Source of the DNA: Rhizobium sp. 007
GTDB taxonomy: Bacteria; Pseudomonadota; Alphaproteobacteria; Rhizobiales; Rhizobiaceae
Direction: 5' to 3'
DNA: 64,000 nt
Assembly (NCBI RefSeq): GCF_015353075.1
Contig: NZ_CP064188.1
Coordinates: forward strand, 2,170,001-2,234,000
In this document: in pieces, positions 36,481 through 45,832 of the stretch
Numbering within the stretch: the first letter of the stretch is position 1
How the letters are laid out: each line of letters starts with the position of its first letter
The notes under the pieces: model-generated
The model's database searches: none
The model's input: only the letters and a program-made list of their open reading frames with translations
What the model was told of the DNA's origin: nothing
Position numbers and translations under genes: made by a program

Positions 36481-37997
36481 GCCCCGAGGACCGTAGCGAT
36501 CCCGGCGTCGAAATCCCAAACCTGCAAGCGCCAACGGCCACGCAGGGACTTGCAAGCAATAAGGTGCGCGCCACCGCTATACGGGGTGCCGCGTGGTCCT
36601 TGGTGCAAATCTGCGCTGAGCGGGCCACCCAAGCCAGCGTCTTCTTGATCACGGCTAGACTGCTCGGCCCGACCGACTTCGGCATGGCGGCCATGGCCGT
36701 TGCTCCCGCGCTGATTGCGAATCATACATTGCAGGGCGTCACGCAGACCGTCATACAGCGGGAGGATGCCGGGCCAGGCTATCTGAGCGCGTGTTTTGTC
36801 TGCGCAATCGGTAGCAGCCTGCTGATGGCGATGCTCATCGTCGCAGCCGCACCGATCCTATCATCCGCCCTCGGCAATCCCTTGGTTGGCGATCTGATGC
36901 GGGCTTCGGCGCTTGCTCCAGCACTGACCGGGATCGGACTGGTCCCAGAAGGGCTGCTCGCTAGACAATTTGCCTTTTCGGTGCTGGCGATCCGGCGCCC
37001 CTTGGCAATCCTCACGGGGGGTGCGCTGTCGATCGCCCTTGCCTATTTCGGCGGCGGAGCCTGGAGCATCATTGCGCAGACCATTCTCGCGGCGGCGACG
37101 GGGTCCCTCGTGTGCCTGGTGGCCCTGCCCGCCGTTCCGAGATCCCGGTTTTCCAAGTCGGACTGGCAAAACGCTTCCTCGAGCGTCGCCAAGCTGATGG
37201 GTCGGCTTGTGCTCGATGCCTCAGGCCAACGCCTGCCGGAAGTCACGCTAGGGCTCCTTGCAGGACCCGCTGCTGCGGGCATTTTCCGCTCGGCGAAGGC
37301 GCTCCTCGATCTGGTGACGAGCGTGCTGTTCTATCCGATTTCGGCAGGCCTCCTTCCCATATTCGCCCGCATATCAGGCGACTCCCAAAAGCTCGAGAGC
37401 TTCATACTGAATATCTCGCTCGCAAGCGTCGTACTGTTCTGCGTCCCGGCGTTCGGATTTTCCATTTTCTCGGCCCAGATCGTCCGGATTGCCTTGGGAT
37501 CTGCCTGGATCCAGGTGGCCGACATCATGATGATTTTCGCGCTGGCGCTGCCCGTCCTGGCCCTCGTCGCTTCCGTGCCTTCCTTCATGATCGCCACCCA
37601 GCAAGCCGGAACGCTGCTTCAGTGTTCTGCGGTCCAGTTGCTGGCGGGCATGGCCTTAGTTGCAATCGGGGCATTGTGGGATGTCGTGCTGGCATCCTTC
37701 GGGTTTGTGCTCTCTATATGCCTGGGGGCTGGCATGCTTTGGTCGCGGTCTCTTGCCCGATCCGCTCGCGTCGACGCGCAGCTGATCCGCGAGGCGATCG
37801 CCCTTGTGGCCATAGTGGAGGTGTCGCTTGCAGTGCTCTTTCTGTTTCGGCGCGCGCTCGTCTCCGACTGGTTCAGCGTGACCTCATTCGCGACATCGCT
37901 TGCACTGTACATCGGGATCGTCGCCGTGTTCTTTCCCCGGCTTGTCGCTAGCACTTTGCAAGCGCTGCCGCCGCGCTGGCGCGGCCTGCCGAAATGA
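36477..37997 (+). CDS. Wzx-type lipid-linked oligosaccharide flippase
   Basis: Polytopic membrane protein of 506 residues with about 12-14 hydrophobic segments, of the MATE-like polysaccharide biosynthesis family (MVF/Wzx). Family motif near the N-terminus is AIRGAAWSLVQICAERATQA with ARLLGPTDFGMAAMAVAPAL. It flips the undecaprenyl-linked repeat unit to the periplasm, where the Wzy-like protein would polymerise it. The ATG overlaps the export-protein stop by four bases. It is the last gene of the rightward EPS operon; 111 bp later the GH18 gene converges on it. GGTTGAGA (38007-38014) and TCTCAACC (38051-38058) in that gap may form a weak hairpin. Confidence 0.92.
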   Translation: MSPEDRSDPGVEIPNLQAPTATQGLASNKVRATAIRGAAWSLVQICAERATQASVFLITARLLGPTDFGMAAMAVAPALIANHTLQGVTQTVIQREDAGPGYLSACFVCAIGSSLLMAMLIVAAAPILSSALGNPLVGDLMRASALAPALTGIGLVPEGLLARQFAFSVLAIRRPLAILTGGALSIALAYFGGGAWSIIAQTILAAATGSLVCLVALPAVPRSRFSKSDWQNASSSVAKLMGRLVLDASGQRLPEVTLGLLAGPAAAGIFRSAKALLDLVTSVLFYPISAGLLPIFARISGDSQKLESFILNISLASVVLFCVPAFGFSIFSAQIVRIALGSAWIQVADIMMIFALALPVLALVASVPSFMIATQQAGTLLQCSAVQLLAGMALVAIGALWDVVLASFGFVLSICLGAGMLWSRSLARSARVDAQLIREAIALVAIVEVSLAVLFLFRRALVSDWFSVTSFATSLALYIGIVAVFFPRLVASTLQALPPRWRGLPK

Positions 37998-38108
37998 CTG
38001 AGAACCGGTTGAGACGATCGAACGCGCTCCGGAGGCTTCGCCCGGTCTTCTCAACCAGTCTCACCCCTCGCAAGTGGGGACTAGCCAGCACCGAGATCGT
38101 CCTTCAGT

Positions 38109-39242
38109 TCAATCGAGAATCGCATTTCGAGTGGCGTGCAGAAGGCCACTCGGGTTTGTCGCCGTCGGCATGTATCCCTCACCCAGAGACCAGATGATTG
38201 CCCCACCCAGGCCATTCTGTCGGGCGAATTGCCCCTTGGCCGCGATAGAACGCTCGTCCTCGTATGAAACGAACGTGCATCCGAACGGGCCGATCGCCTT
38301 CGATGGAGACAGGTACGGCGCCTGAGCCGTTGTGTCGTACTCGGCGTAGTTAGGGTCGTAATAGTACGTCATGATATTCTTATAGCTCATGTCCTGATCG
38401 CCGGCGATCACTTGCGCGGTTCCAGCAGCCTGGCGCGGAGCCGAAACCGGCGTGTTCCAGCAGCTCCCGTAGAATGCCACGCCGAGACCAAGCTTCCCGG
38501 CGGGGATGCCCACTTGGATGTAAGCCTTGATGCTGCTGGCGACCGAAGTCGGAGTGCTGTTGGAGTCGCCGTAAAGCGGTGAATTGTGCCACGACAGCCA
38601 ACCCTCCCAGTTATCAGCCATATCGTATGTCATCACGTTCAGCCGGTCGAAGATTGGCTCGATTTGCATCAAGAATCGAGCCTCCTGATTTTCAATGGAA
38701 GAATTCGAATTCTTCCAGCTCAGGTCGATCGTTAACAATTTGTCAGGCATCTGATCGCGAAGCGCCTTTGCCAAGGCCGTCAGGTTTGCCTGGTCCATTG
38801 ACTCTATAGGCTCCCAATCGATGTCGAGACCGTCGTAATTCCACCGCCTCACCAGATCCACGAGATTGGTCACGAAGCGTTGCCTGTTGGCGTCGTTTGA
38901 GGCTTCGCGCATTCGGTCGACCAGTCCGCCCCCGCCAACTGCGAGGAGCGCCTTTCGACCCGCTGCGTGCGCCCGCATAACGACCTCCTGCGCGACTCGG
39001 GGACCAGTCATCGAGTCCATGAAGAAACTCGTATCAAGCGATCCATCATTTTCCGGAACCACCGAGAACATCACCACGTGAGTGAGGGAAGAAAAATCAA
39101 TAAGTTCTGGCGGATAAAATTCATATTCCCAGCCCGGATAGAAGCCAGCCAACCACCTCTCTTGAGAGACGGCGGGATTGCTGAGCGCTTGCAACGCAAC
39201 AAGCGGAGCAGCGGCGAAAAGACTGGCTAGACGTCTGAGCAT
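38109..39242 (-). CDS. Secreted GH18 glycoside hydrolase
   Basis: Chitinase-like hydrolase of 377 residues. The catalytic DxxDxDxE motif is complete: YDGLDIDWEP with D137, D140, D142 and acid E144. The N-terminus (MLRRLASLFAAAPLVALQAL with cut near AVSQ) is a Sec signal, so it acts outside the cytoplasm. I start at 39242, where GGAG precedes the ATG; the frame opens nine codons earlier. GH18 enzymes cleave beta-linked N-acetylhexosamine polymers. Position at the right end of the EPS locus suggests trimming or release of an HexNAc-containing polymer rather than chitin feeding; that is inference. Confidence 0.88.
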   Translation of the reverse strand: MLRRLASLFAAAPLVALQALSNPAVSQERWLAGFYPGWEYEFYPPELIDFSSLTHVVMFSVVPENDGSLDTSFFMDSMTGPRVAQEVVMRAHAAGRKALLAVGGGGLVDRMREASNDANRQRFVTNLVDLVRRWNYDGLDIDWEPIESMDQANLTALAKALRDQMPDKLLTIDLSWKNSNSSIENQEARFLMQIEPIFDRLNVMTYDMADNWEGWLSWHNSPLYGDSNSTPTSVASSIKAYIQVGIPAGKLGLGVAFYGSCWNTPVSAPRQAAGTAQVIAGDQDMSYKNIMTYYYDPNYAEYDTTAQAPYLSPSKAIGPFGCTFVSYEDERSIAAKGQFARQNGLGGAIIWSLGEGYMPTATNPSGLLHATRNAILD

Positions 39243-39418
39243 GCAGATCTCCATGGTTAAAACGGGCAACTGGAAATAGGAATGGCAAACAGACGCTCAT
39301 GGCTATGTCGAGACGACGGAACAACGTTGCTGCGTCTCGTTGTCGTTTGACATTGGATCATCAGTGATTCTCCGCTGCATAAGACAAACTATATCTGATT
39401 GTGTCGTCTCGCTTATTT

Positions 39419-39742
39419 TCAGTATCGCGAGAGCCCGCAAAATGCACGAATCTTTCTCTTCGCTGCTAATCGTGTCGTTAGCATTACGTCTTCAGTCAAG
39501 TTCAGCTCGTCTCTCATCACTGCCAAGGTCCATTCTCCAATCACCTGAGGGCCATACTCACCGTCGTCAACATAGGATTTTGCGACAAGGAGCGTGTTGT
39601 CGCTGGCAGAGCGAACTTCTAGGCGTGGGCCACGTAGGATATGGTTGATGACAGGCACGCTACAGGCATAGCGGAGGTGCAACGCCGGAGAGGTCGCAGT
39701 GTTGGTCTCAATTCCGGGCCACCCGCAAATACCCTGATGCAC
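39419..39742 (-). CDS. Hypothetical protein or gene fragment
   Basis: A minus-strand frame of 107 residues lies in the 589-bp gap between the GH18 and GH39 genes. Its C-terminal 70 residues look protein-like (PVINHILRGPRLEVRSASDN, YVDDGEYGPQVIGEWTLAVM, DELNLTEDVMLTTRLAAKRK), while the N-terminus does not and has no good ribosome site. It may be the tail of a truncated gene. I do not recognise a family. The remaining parts of the gap show nothing else. Confidence 0.33.
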   Translation of the reverse strand: MHQGICGWPGIETNTATSPALHLRYACSVPVINHILRGPRLEVRSASDNTLLVAKSYVDDGEYGPQVIGEWTLAVMRDELNLTEDVMLTTRLAAKRKIRAFCGLSRY

Positions 39743-39831
39743 TGATCGGAAAATGGCACATGCAGCCCGCTTTGTTCAGCAGTGCCTTCGGGAAGAAGGA
39801 TATGTCCGGCTAAACACCCGCGGCGCCAGCA

Positions 39832-41706
39832 TCAGTCGGCGATGATGCAGAGCGCGCTCTCCCGTCCGAAGGCGTCGCGCGCCCGCACGGCATAGCGCAC
39901 GCCCGATTGCGGCGATACATGCAAGTAGGCCGTCGAGATCAGAGGAACGGGATTGACCTTCTCGAAGATCTTTCCATCGGTGCTGGTCAAAACGTCGTAG
40001 AAAATGCCCGGACGGGCATCGCCTGCGGCCCAGAACAGCATCCGTTGCTGCAGCTCCCCAAGACCGCGGTAGCGCGTCGCCGTCAGCCCGGTCGGAGCGG
40101 ACGGCGCCGCACCCGTGTCGGGGACCACCAGTATCTGCGTGAGGGATGGCAGCGGTACGTCAAGGTCGAGGCTGATCCGGCCCTCCTGCGCGTCGACGAT
40201 GCTGATCGGGTGCAAAAGCGCCGGCTCCTGGGCTCGCCGCAATTCGGCAAACTGATCGGCGGTTGGCTCGCGCGGCGCACCGACCGGCTCCCACGGACCG
40301 CGTGGGTTGCTTTCGTCCCGCTGAGCCTCCCACACTTCCATGGGATTGGTAAACTCATTGTCGATGCGCAGCAGGCAAACGCCGTGACGACCCGGCTCTA
40401 ATCCGTCGATTTCAAGCCGCACCGACGTGCGTCCGGACTGTGTGATTGCGTCGACGGAGTGGATCAGCGCGATTGAGGCGCCACTATCGGCGAGTTTTGT
40501 AGGCAGGATGGCCAGTCCGTCTCTATCCGGATCGAGTTTCGGATTTGCTGTCGCCTCGCAGAGTGTGTCGCCCAGCGTTGCCAGCAGTTCGAGCGACGTC
40601 AGGCCGGGCTTTTTGATCTGCTCGAAAGTCGGGGCGGCGTCCACGTCGGTCGCCAGCGTGCTAAGATCGGTCGTGTGCTCCCATTGCGCCCGCCGGAAAT
40701 TTCGGGGTCCGAAATAAGAAAAGATCGTTCGCTGCCCCCAGCCGCCGATGAAGGCATGATCGTTGCTCAGAAAGGTAAAGTCGGCCGCCTTGGGCGCGAT
40801 GATGCGGCGCTCGTGCTGCTCGATGATCTTGCCGATGATGGCGGCATAATAGGCCTTTCCGTGCCACGAGTGATGGTCGGACCAACCAAGCTGCGGATCG
40901 CATTCATCATTGACGATCGGCAATTCAGCAAGCCGCGGATGATGCTGCCTCAGATAGTCGACGACGAGCAGCGTGCGGTCGACGATGCCGTTGGTGTTGG
41001 GCGTCAGATCCTCGATGCTGCCATTGACGCCCTTTTCATGGATGGAAATGAAGTCGATCCGCGGCGGGCCGTCGTTGGTCAGGCAGCTCACGCCTTTATC
41101 GCAGTGCGCAACGATGGCGCGAAAGATCGGCGAGAGCGTGCGCGCCGTGCCGGGACCGCCCATCGGCAAGGCGCGATCGACGGCGTCGAGCCCGGCGACG
41201 CAGGCATCATAGTAGTTTGTGTAGCCCCTCTCACCGTAGGTCCACCAGCCGGAGTCCGCCTCATTGGTCGTCTCGAAAAACCAGCTGCGCAGCTCCCCTA
41301 TGCCATAGCGCCCGGCATAACGTTCCGCCACCGCCGTGACCAGGTCGCGCCACGCCTTGACCTGGTCCATGTTCTCATAGTCGGTGAAGATGCCGGATGG
41401 ATTGCCCATCAACTCGAAGAATGGTTTGAGCCGATGCTCGACCATCACGTCGACTGCTCGGTCGAGCAGCGACCAGTCGTATCTGGGGTTTTCAATGCCT
41501 CCGGTCACAGTCAGCAGGTTGAGCAGATAGTGAACGCGCAAATAGCGGACACCTTCATGCGGTACGCCGCCGAGATAGGCGACCATCTGGCGCATTTCCG
41601 GCTCCAGCAGCAGTTCTGCCGGAGAAAAGCCTGTGCCGCGCCAGAAGCGTTTGAAAGGACGGACCGGCTTGCTCACGTCAACATTTATCTTTGTGCGCTG
41701 GCGCAT
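39832..41706 (-). CDS. GH39-family glycosidase (beta-xylosidase-like)
   Basis: Glycosidase of 624 residues without a signal peptide, so it probably acts on imported oligosaccharides. The GH39 acid/base region is WFFETTNEADSGWW (Asn-Glu pair) and the nucleophile region PIVNDECDPQ. The catalytic barrel fills about 1-360, followed by beta domains and a C-terminal fibronectin-like segment (LTATRYRGLGELQQRMLFW). GH39 includes beta-xylosidase and alpha-L-iduronidase; xylosidase is the more likely activity in a rhizobium. ATG at 41706 has AAGGAG upstream. It is the last gene of the Opp-type operon. Confidence 0.85.
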   Translation of the reverse strand: MRQRTKINVDVSKPVRPFKRFWRGTGFSPAELLLEPEMRQMVAYLGGVPHEGVRYLRVHYLLNLLTVTGGIENPRYDWSLLDRAVDVMVEHRLKPFFELMGNPSGIFTDYENMDQVKAWRDLVTAVAERYAGRYGIGELRSWFFETTNEADSGWWTYGERGYTNYYDACVAGLDAVDRALPMGGPGTARTLSPIFRAIVAHCDKGVSCLTNDGPPRIDFISIHEKGVNGSIEDLTPNTNGIVDRTLLVVDYLRQHHPRLAELPIVNDECDPQLGWSDHHSWHGKAYYAAIIGKIIEQHERRIIAPKAADFTFLSNDHAFIGGWGQRTIFSYFGPRNFRRAQWEHTTDLSTLATDVDAAPTFEQIKKPGLTSLELLATLGDTLCEATANPKLDPDRDGLAILPTKLADSGASIALIHSVDAITQSGRTSVRLEIDGLEPGRHGVCLLRIDNEFTNPMEVWEAQRDESNPRGPWEPVGAPREPTADQFAELRRAQEPALLHPISIVDAQEGRISLDLDVPLPSLTQILVVPDTGAAPSAPTGLTATRYRGLGELQQRMLFWAAGDARPGIFYDVLTSTDGKIFEKVNPVPLISTAYLHVSPQSGVRYAVRARDAFGRESALCIIAD

Positions 41707-41736
41707 TCGCGCGATCTCCTTGGTTGATCGAAGAGG

Positions 41737-42576
41737 CTATTTGAATTTGGCGCGCATGGCGTCGATGCCTGGAATGACCCCGGTCAGGTGCTCATGCTTC
41801 GGGTCGAAGCGCTGGATAAGGCCGCGGCGATGCTTGCCGACGAGGATGGTGAAGATGTAGCTGCGGTGTCCGGGCGACGTGACCGTCGGATGATAACCGC
41901 GGTCGAGCAGGAACGTATCGCCGCTGCGGGTCATGAATGTCTCGACCGGCCCGTTCTCCTCATAGACGATCTGTCCACCGAAACCGGTCTCCGGCAGGAA
42001 ACGGTAATGGTAGAGCTCTTCGTGACGACTTTCGACATCGCCGCACTCGGTGTCGTGCTTGTGGGGCGGGTAGCCTGACCAGCAACCATCGCCGGCGTAG
42101 AGTTCGCTCACCAGGAGATGACCACAGCGCCCGTTCTGGCGTTGGCCGAGCAGATGGGCTATGCGGCGCTGGCTATGCGTCTCCGAGGAGCCGACATTGA
42201 CCGCGTCGACCTCTTGAGGCGTGACGCGGAAAGCTGCATAGCGCCTCTCGCAGATCCCACCGGCGACGGCGATCTCGACACTCTCGCTGATTGCCGTGAC
42301 AACGACTTCCGCGTCGACGGGCGCATAAACGCAATCCGCGTCACCTGACCAGATGTCGGCGCGTTGGCCGACCGCTTCGAAGCGAATGCCGTCGACCTCG
42401 ATGTCGACCCTGCCCGAGAGCACGACATAAAGGCTTTCATGCGCCGGCAGCCGTCTTCGCTCCTGACGGCCGGCAGAAAGCTTGAGAAGGTCGAAATAAA
42501 TCAGCTCCAGGGTGGCCGACGATTGGTCGACGAGCGGACGGGCGCGGATCTCGCTACGGGAAATGAGTTCGGCCAT
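41737..42576 (-). CDS. IolB-like sugar-acid isomerase (cupin)
   Basis: Bicupin protein of 279 residues of the 5-deoxy-glucuronate isomerase (IolB) family. The metal-binding cupin block is present: PPHKHDTECGDVESRHEELY followed by HYRFLPETGFG. IolB acts in inositol breakdown, and relatives such as KduI act on keto-deoxyuronates; no other iol gene is here, so the substrate is probably a sugar acid from the imported glycan. The ATG at 42576 directly follows the OppF stop, which shows tight coupling. It lies between oppF and the GH39 gene. Confidence 0.82.
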   Translation of the reverse strand: MAELISRSEIRARPLVDQSSATLELIYFDLLKLSAGRQERRRLPAHESLYVVLSGRVDIEVDGIRFEAVGQRADIWSGDADCVYAPVDAEVVVTAISESVEIAVAGGICERRYAAFRVTPQEVDAVNVGSSETHSQRRIAHLLGQRQNGRCGHLLVSELYAGDGCWSGYPPHKHDTECGDVESRHEELYHYRFLPETGFGGQIVYEENGPVETFMTRSGDTFLLDRGYHPTVTSPGHRSYIFTILVGKHRRGLIQRFDPKHEHLTGVIPGIDAMRAKFK

Positions 42577-43638
42577 TCAATACAACTCCGCAAGTGCGTG
42601 CTCGTCGAAGGGGGTGAGCTTCAAGGTTTCGGCGTGGTGGCAAGCGACGGAATGGCCATCCTTCTTGACCGGCCGCAGTGGCGGTACGTGGCTCTTGCAG
42701 AGGTCTGTGACGTAGCGGCAGCGGGGGTGGAACGGACAGCCTGAAGGAGGGTTCGCCGGATCCGCCACCTCGCCGGCAAGCCGGATGCGGCGGCCACGGC
42801 GGCGCACCCTTGGATCCGGGATCGGAACGGCCGAAAGAAGAGCCTCGGTATAAGGGTGGCGAGGGCTGACGAATATGGCGTCGGTTGGCGCCTTTTCCAC
42901 GACTCTCCCCATGTACATGACCGCGACGTTGTCCGAGATGTGACGAACGACCGAAAGGTCATGCGCCACGAAGAGGTAGGTCAGCCCGAAACGCTCCTGC
43001 AGATCTTGCAACAGGTTGATGGTCTGCGCCTGAACGCTCACATCCAGAGCCGAGACAGCCTCGTCGGCGATCACCAGACGCGGTTCGGGCGCCAGCGCGC
43101 GGGCGATGCTGATGCGCTGCCTTTCTCCGCCGGAAAAGGCGTGCGGATAGCGGCGCATGAATTCGGGGCGAAGTCCGACGCTGCGCAAAAGTTCGGCGAC
43201 CCTGTCCACCAGTTCCGAGCCCGTTGCGATGCCGTTCACCTTCAGCACCTCGCCGATGATGTCGATGACGCGCATGCGCGGGTTAAGCGAGGATTGCGGA
43301 TCCTGGAAGACGACGCGGATATCGCGGTGGATCTCTTTCAGCCCCGGTCCGGACAATGTCGCAAGATCGATGGGCGCACCGCTGCGCCCGGTATAGGCGA
43401 TCTCGCCTGCCGTCGGGCGGTAAACACGCAGGATGGTGCGTGCGAGCGTCGACTTTCCGCAACCGGATTCGCCGACGATGCCCAGCGTCTCGCCGCTATC
43501 GACGCTGAGAGATACGCCGTCGACGGCCCTGATGTGGCCGACGACACGCCGGAACGCACCTCGATGGATCGGGAAATGCATTTTGAGATTGCGCAATTCG
43601 AGCAGCGGATCCTGTCGCCGGGGTGCGTCAGCCGTCAT
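42577..43638 (-). CDS. Oligopeptide/oligosaccharide ABC ATPase, OppF-like
   Basis: Second ATPase of an Opp-type importer, 353 residues. Walker [10 protein letters not shown], signature [15 protein letters not shown], Walker [13 protein letters not shown] and H-loop VAHD are all present. The C-terminal oligopeptide-transporter domain carries the [11 protein letters not shown] cysteine motif that typically binds an iron-sulfur cluster. I start at 43638 ([12 protein letters not shown]), which overlaps the OppD stop by four bases; the frame opens further upstream. In rhizobia this transporter class often imports oligosaccharides rather than peptides, and the glycosidase neighbours favour that. 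Confidence 0.93.
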   Translation of the reverse strand: MTADAPRRQDPLLELRNLKMHFPIHRGAFRRVVGHIRAVDGVSLSVDSGETLGIVGESGCGKSTLARTILRVYRPTAGEIAYTGRSGAPIDLATLSGPGLKEIHRDIRVVFQDPQSSLNPRMRVIDIIGEVLKVNGIATGSELVDRVAELLRSVGLRPEFMRRYPHAFSGGERQRISIARALAPEPRLVIADEAVSALDVSVQAQTINLLQDLQERFGLTYLFVAHDLSVVRHISDNVAVMYMGRVVEKAPTDAIFVSPRHPYTEALLSAVPIPDPRVRRRGRRIRLAGEVADPANPPSGCPFHPRCRYVTDLCKSHVPPLRPVKKDGHSVACHHAETLKLTPFDEHALAELY

Positions 43639-44684
43639 CGGTTCTCTCCGTGCAGAAGGCAGCTTGCAACGTGGCCTTCGGAAACCGTAACCGGCTCGGG
43701 AAGCTTTCGATCGCAAAGCCCTGCCACCGCCATTCCGCAGCGCGGGTGAAAGCCACATCCTTGAGGGCGGTCTAAAGGCGAAGGCACCATGCCCTCGATG
43801 GTCGGGAGCCGCTTTGTCCCACCGGCATGCATACGCGGAACCGATTGCAGGAGCGCCCTAGTGTAGGGATGTGCCGGCGCGTGAAAGATGGTGTCGACGT
43901 CGCCGGTCTCGACGACTTTGCCCAGATACATGACGACCACCTCATCGGCGATCTCAGACACCACGCCGAGGTCGTGGGTGACAAACAGCACGGAAAGATT
44001 GAAGTCGGCCTGCAGCGTCGAAAGCAGGTCGAGGATGTTGGCCTGCGTCGTCACGTCAAGTGCCGTGGTCGGCTCGTCGGCGATCAAGAGCTTTGGGCGA
44101 CAGGAAAGCGCAAGCGCAATACAGACGCGCTGGCGCATACCGCCGGAAAATTGGAAAGCGTAGCTCTCCATACGCTCCGTCGGGCGGGGGATGCCGACAA
44201 GCGCCAGCGTCTCGATCGCATGCTCTTTCGCTTCGCGTCGGCCCATGTTGAGATGCAGGCGAATGACTTCGATCATCTGATTGCCAATCGTGTGGACCGG
44301 CGAGAGTGCGGCCATCGGCTCCTGGCTGATCAGCGCGATCTGAGCGCCGCGGATCGCCCGCATGTCCTTGCCGCGTGGATCGAGCGCGACAATGTCCACC
44401 GGCGGCTTGCCGGCATCTGGCCTGTAGCGGATTGCGCCGGACACAACGCGCCCGCCGCGCGGAACCTGGTTCAGAATCGAGCGCCCGGTAATGCTTTTGC
44501 CGGAGCCGGATTCGCCCACGACGCACACCGTCCTGCCGCGCGGGATCGAGAAAGACACGCCGTCGACCGCCCGCACCAATCCCGCATTGCCGAAGAAATG
44601 GGTGTGGAGGTTGTCGACCTCGATCAGCAGGTCCGGCGCCACGCTCCGGTCGGGCTCTTTAGCGGGCATGCGTTTAGTACTCAT
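43635..44684 (-). CDS. Oligopeptide/oligosaccharide ABC ATPase, OppD-like
   Basis: First ATPase of the Opp-type importer, 349 residues if started at 44684 ([11 protein letters not shown]). Walker [10 protein letters not shown], signature [15 protein letters not shown], Walker [13 protein letters not shown] and H-loop VTHD are visible, as is the C-terminal [11 protein letters not shown] cysteine motif. The chosen start overlaps the OppC gene by 11 bases; the frame runs 16 codons further, into oppC, and the ATG five codons downstream is an alternative. Forms a heterodimer with the OppF-like protein under the OppB/C channel. Confidence 0.93.
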   Translation of the reverse strand: MSTKRMPAKEPDRSVAPDLLIEVDNLHTHFFGNAGLVRAVDGVSFSIPRGRTVCVVGESGSGKSITGRSILNQVPRGGRVVSGAIRYRPDAGKPPVDIVALDPRGKDMRAIRGAQIALISQEPMAALSPVHTIGNQMIEVIRLHLNMGRREAKEHAIETLALVGIPRPTERMESYAFQFSGGMRQRVCIALALSCRPKLLIADEPTTALDVTTQANILDLLSTLQADFNLSVLFVTHDLGVVSEIADEVVVMYLGKVVETGDVDTIFHAPAHPYTRALLQSVPRMHAGGTKRLPTIEGMVPSPLDRPQGCGFHPRCGMAVAGLCDRKLPEPVTVSEGHVASCLLHGENR

Positions 44685-45816
44685 AGGGGTCTGCAGCATC
44701 GCGTATTCCATCCCCAAGGAAGTTGAGCGCAAGGACCGTGATGATCACCGCCAGTCCGGGCAGGAACAGCCATGGCGCGGTAGAGACAGCGAGGATGTTT
44801 TGCGCCTCCTGCAGCAAGACACCCCAGCTCACCACCGGAGGTCTGAGCCCGATGCCCAGGAAAGAAAGCGCCGTCTCGGCCAGGATCATGGTGGGGATCG
44901 CCAGCGTCACCGAGGCGATGATATGGCTCATGAATGACGGCACCATGTGTCGCCAGATGATGCGCATCTTGGAACAGCCGTCGAGCCCTGCGGCGATCAC
45001 GAAATCCTCAGACTTGAGCGACAGGAAGCGACCGCGCACCACGCGTGCCATGTCAGTCCAGCCGATCAGCGACAGGATGACGGTGATCCAGAGGTAGACA
45101 ACGATCGGGTCGGTGCTGATCGGAACGGCCGCCGCCAGTCCCATCCACAGCGGGATCGTCGGTATCGACTTCAAAAGCTCGATGCCGCGCTGGATGACGT
45201 CATCCACCCAACCGCCGTAGAGACCAGATATGCCCCCTAAAAGAATGCCGAGGATCAGACTGATAGTCACGCCGATAAGGCCCACCGACATCGAGATACG
45301 GGTTCCATGGATGGTTCTGCTGAGCACGTCACGGCCGAGCCGGTCAGCACCAAAGAGGTAAAAAGGCTGGCCCGGTTCGAGCGGACCGATCAAGTGGCGG
45401 TTCGTCTCGAACAGGCCCCAGAGCCGGTAGGGCTCGCCCTTGACGAAAAAACCCACAGGAATGAGCGTGTTCGGATCGGGTTCGTAGATACGGCTGAGCG
45501 CAATCGGGTCGACCTTGGCAAAGTAGCCGTTCACATAAAGCATGTGGAACGCGCCGTTGGCGTCATAGCCTGCAAACCTGATCCGCTGCGGCGGGGCATA
45601 GGTGAAGCGTGGATCGTAAGCCTGCTCCGACATCGGCGCCAGGAACTCGGCAAAGGCGGCAACCAGATAGACCAGCACGATGACGGCGCCGGAAGCCAAA
45701 GCCACCCGGTGTTGGCAAAAGCGCCACCAGATCAACCGCCATTGCCCCGCCGAAGCGTTTGCGTTCTTGGCGGGCCGAATCTCGGGGATGGCCGTTGCCA
45801 CAGTTTGATCGGCCAT
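44674..45816 (-). CDS. Oligopeptide/oligosaccharide ABC permease, OppC-like
   Basis: Inner-membrane permease of 380 residues. The chosen start at 45816 (MADQTVATAIPE) has AGGAGG seven bases upstream; the frame opens 17 codons earlier. A long cytoplasmic N-terminus (about 40 residues) precedes the first membrane segment, and a periplasmic insert of about 120 residues (YVNGYFAKVDPIALSRIYEP region) follows it, larger than in standard OppC and typical of a rhizobial oligosaccharide subgroup. The EAA-like loop is FVIAAGLDGCSKMRIIWRHM. Partner is the OppB-like permease. Confidence 0.92.
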   Translation of the reverse strand: MADQTVATAIPEIRPAKNANASAGQWRLIWWRFCQHRVALASGAVIVLVYLVAAFAEFLAPMSEQAYDPRFTYAPPQRIRFAGYDANGAFHMLYVNGYFAKVDPIALSRIYEPDPNTLIPVGFFVKGEPYRLWGLFETNRHLIGPLEPGQPFYLFGADRLGRDVLSRTIHGTRISMSVGLIGVTISLILGILLGGISGLYGGWVDDVIQRGIELLKSIPTIPLWMGLAAAVPISTDPIVVYLWITVILSLIGWTDMARVVRGRFLSLKSEDFVIAAGLDGCSKMRIIWRHMVPSFMSHIIASVTLAIPTMILAETALSFLGIGLRPPVVSWGVLLQEAQNILAVSTAPWLFLPGLAVIITVLALNFLGDGIRDAADPYEY

Positions 45817-45832
45817 TGCGGTTGCCTCCTCT

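Noticed and set aside
37998..38108. Terminator between wzx and the GH18 gene
   Set aside because: GGTTGAGA and TCTCAACC pair, but the loop is about 36 bases and there is no T-run, so a Rho-independent terminator is not supported.
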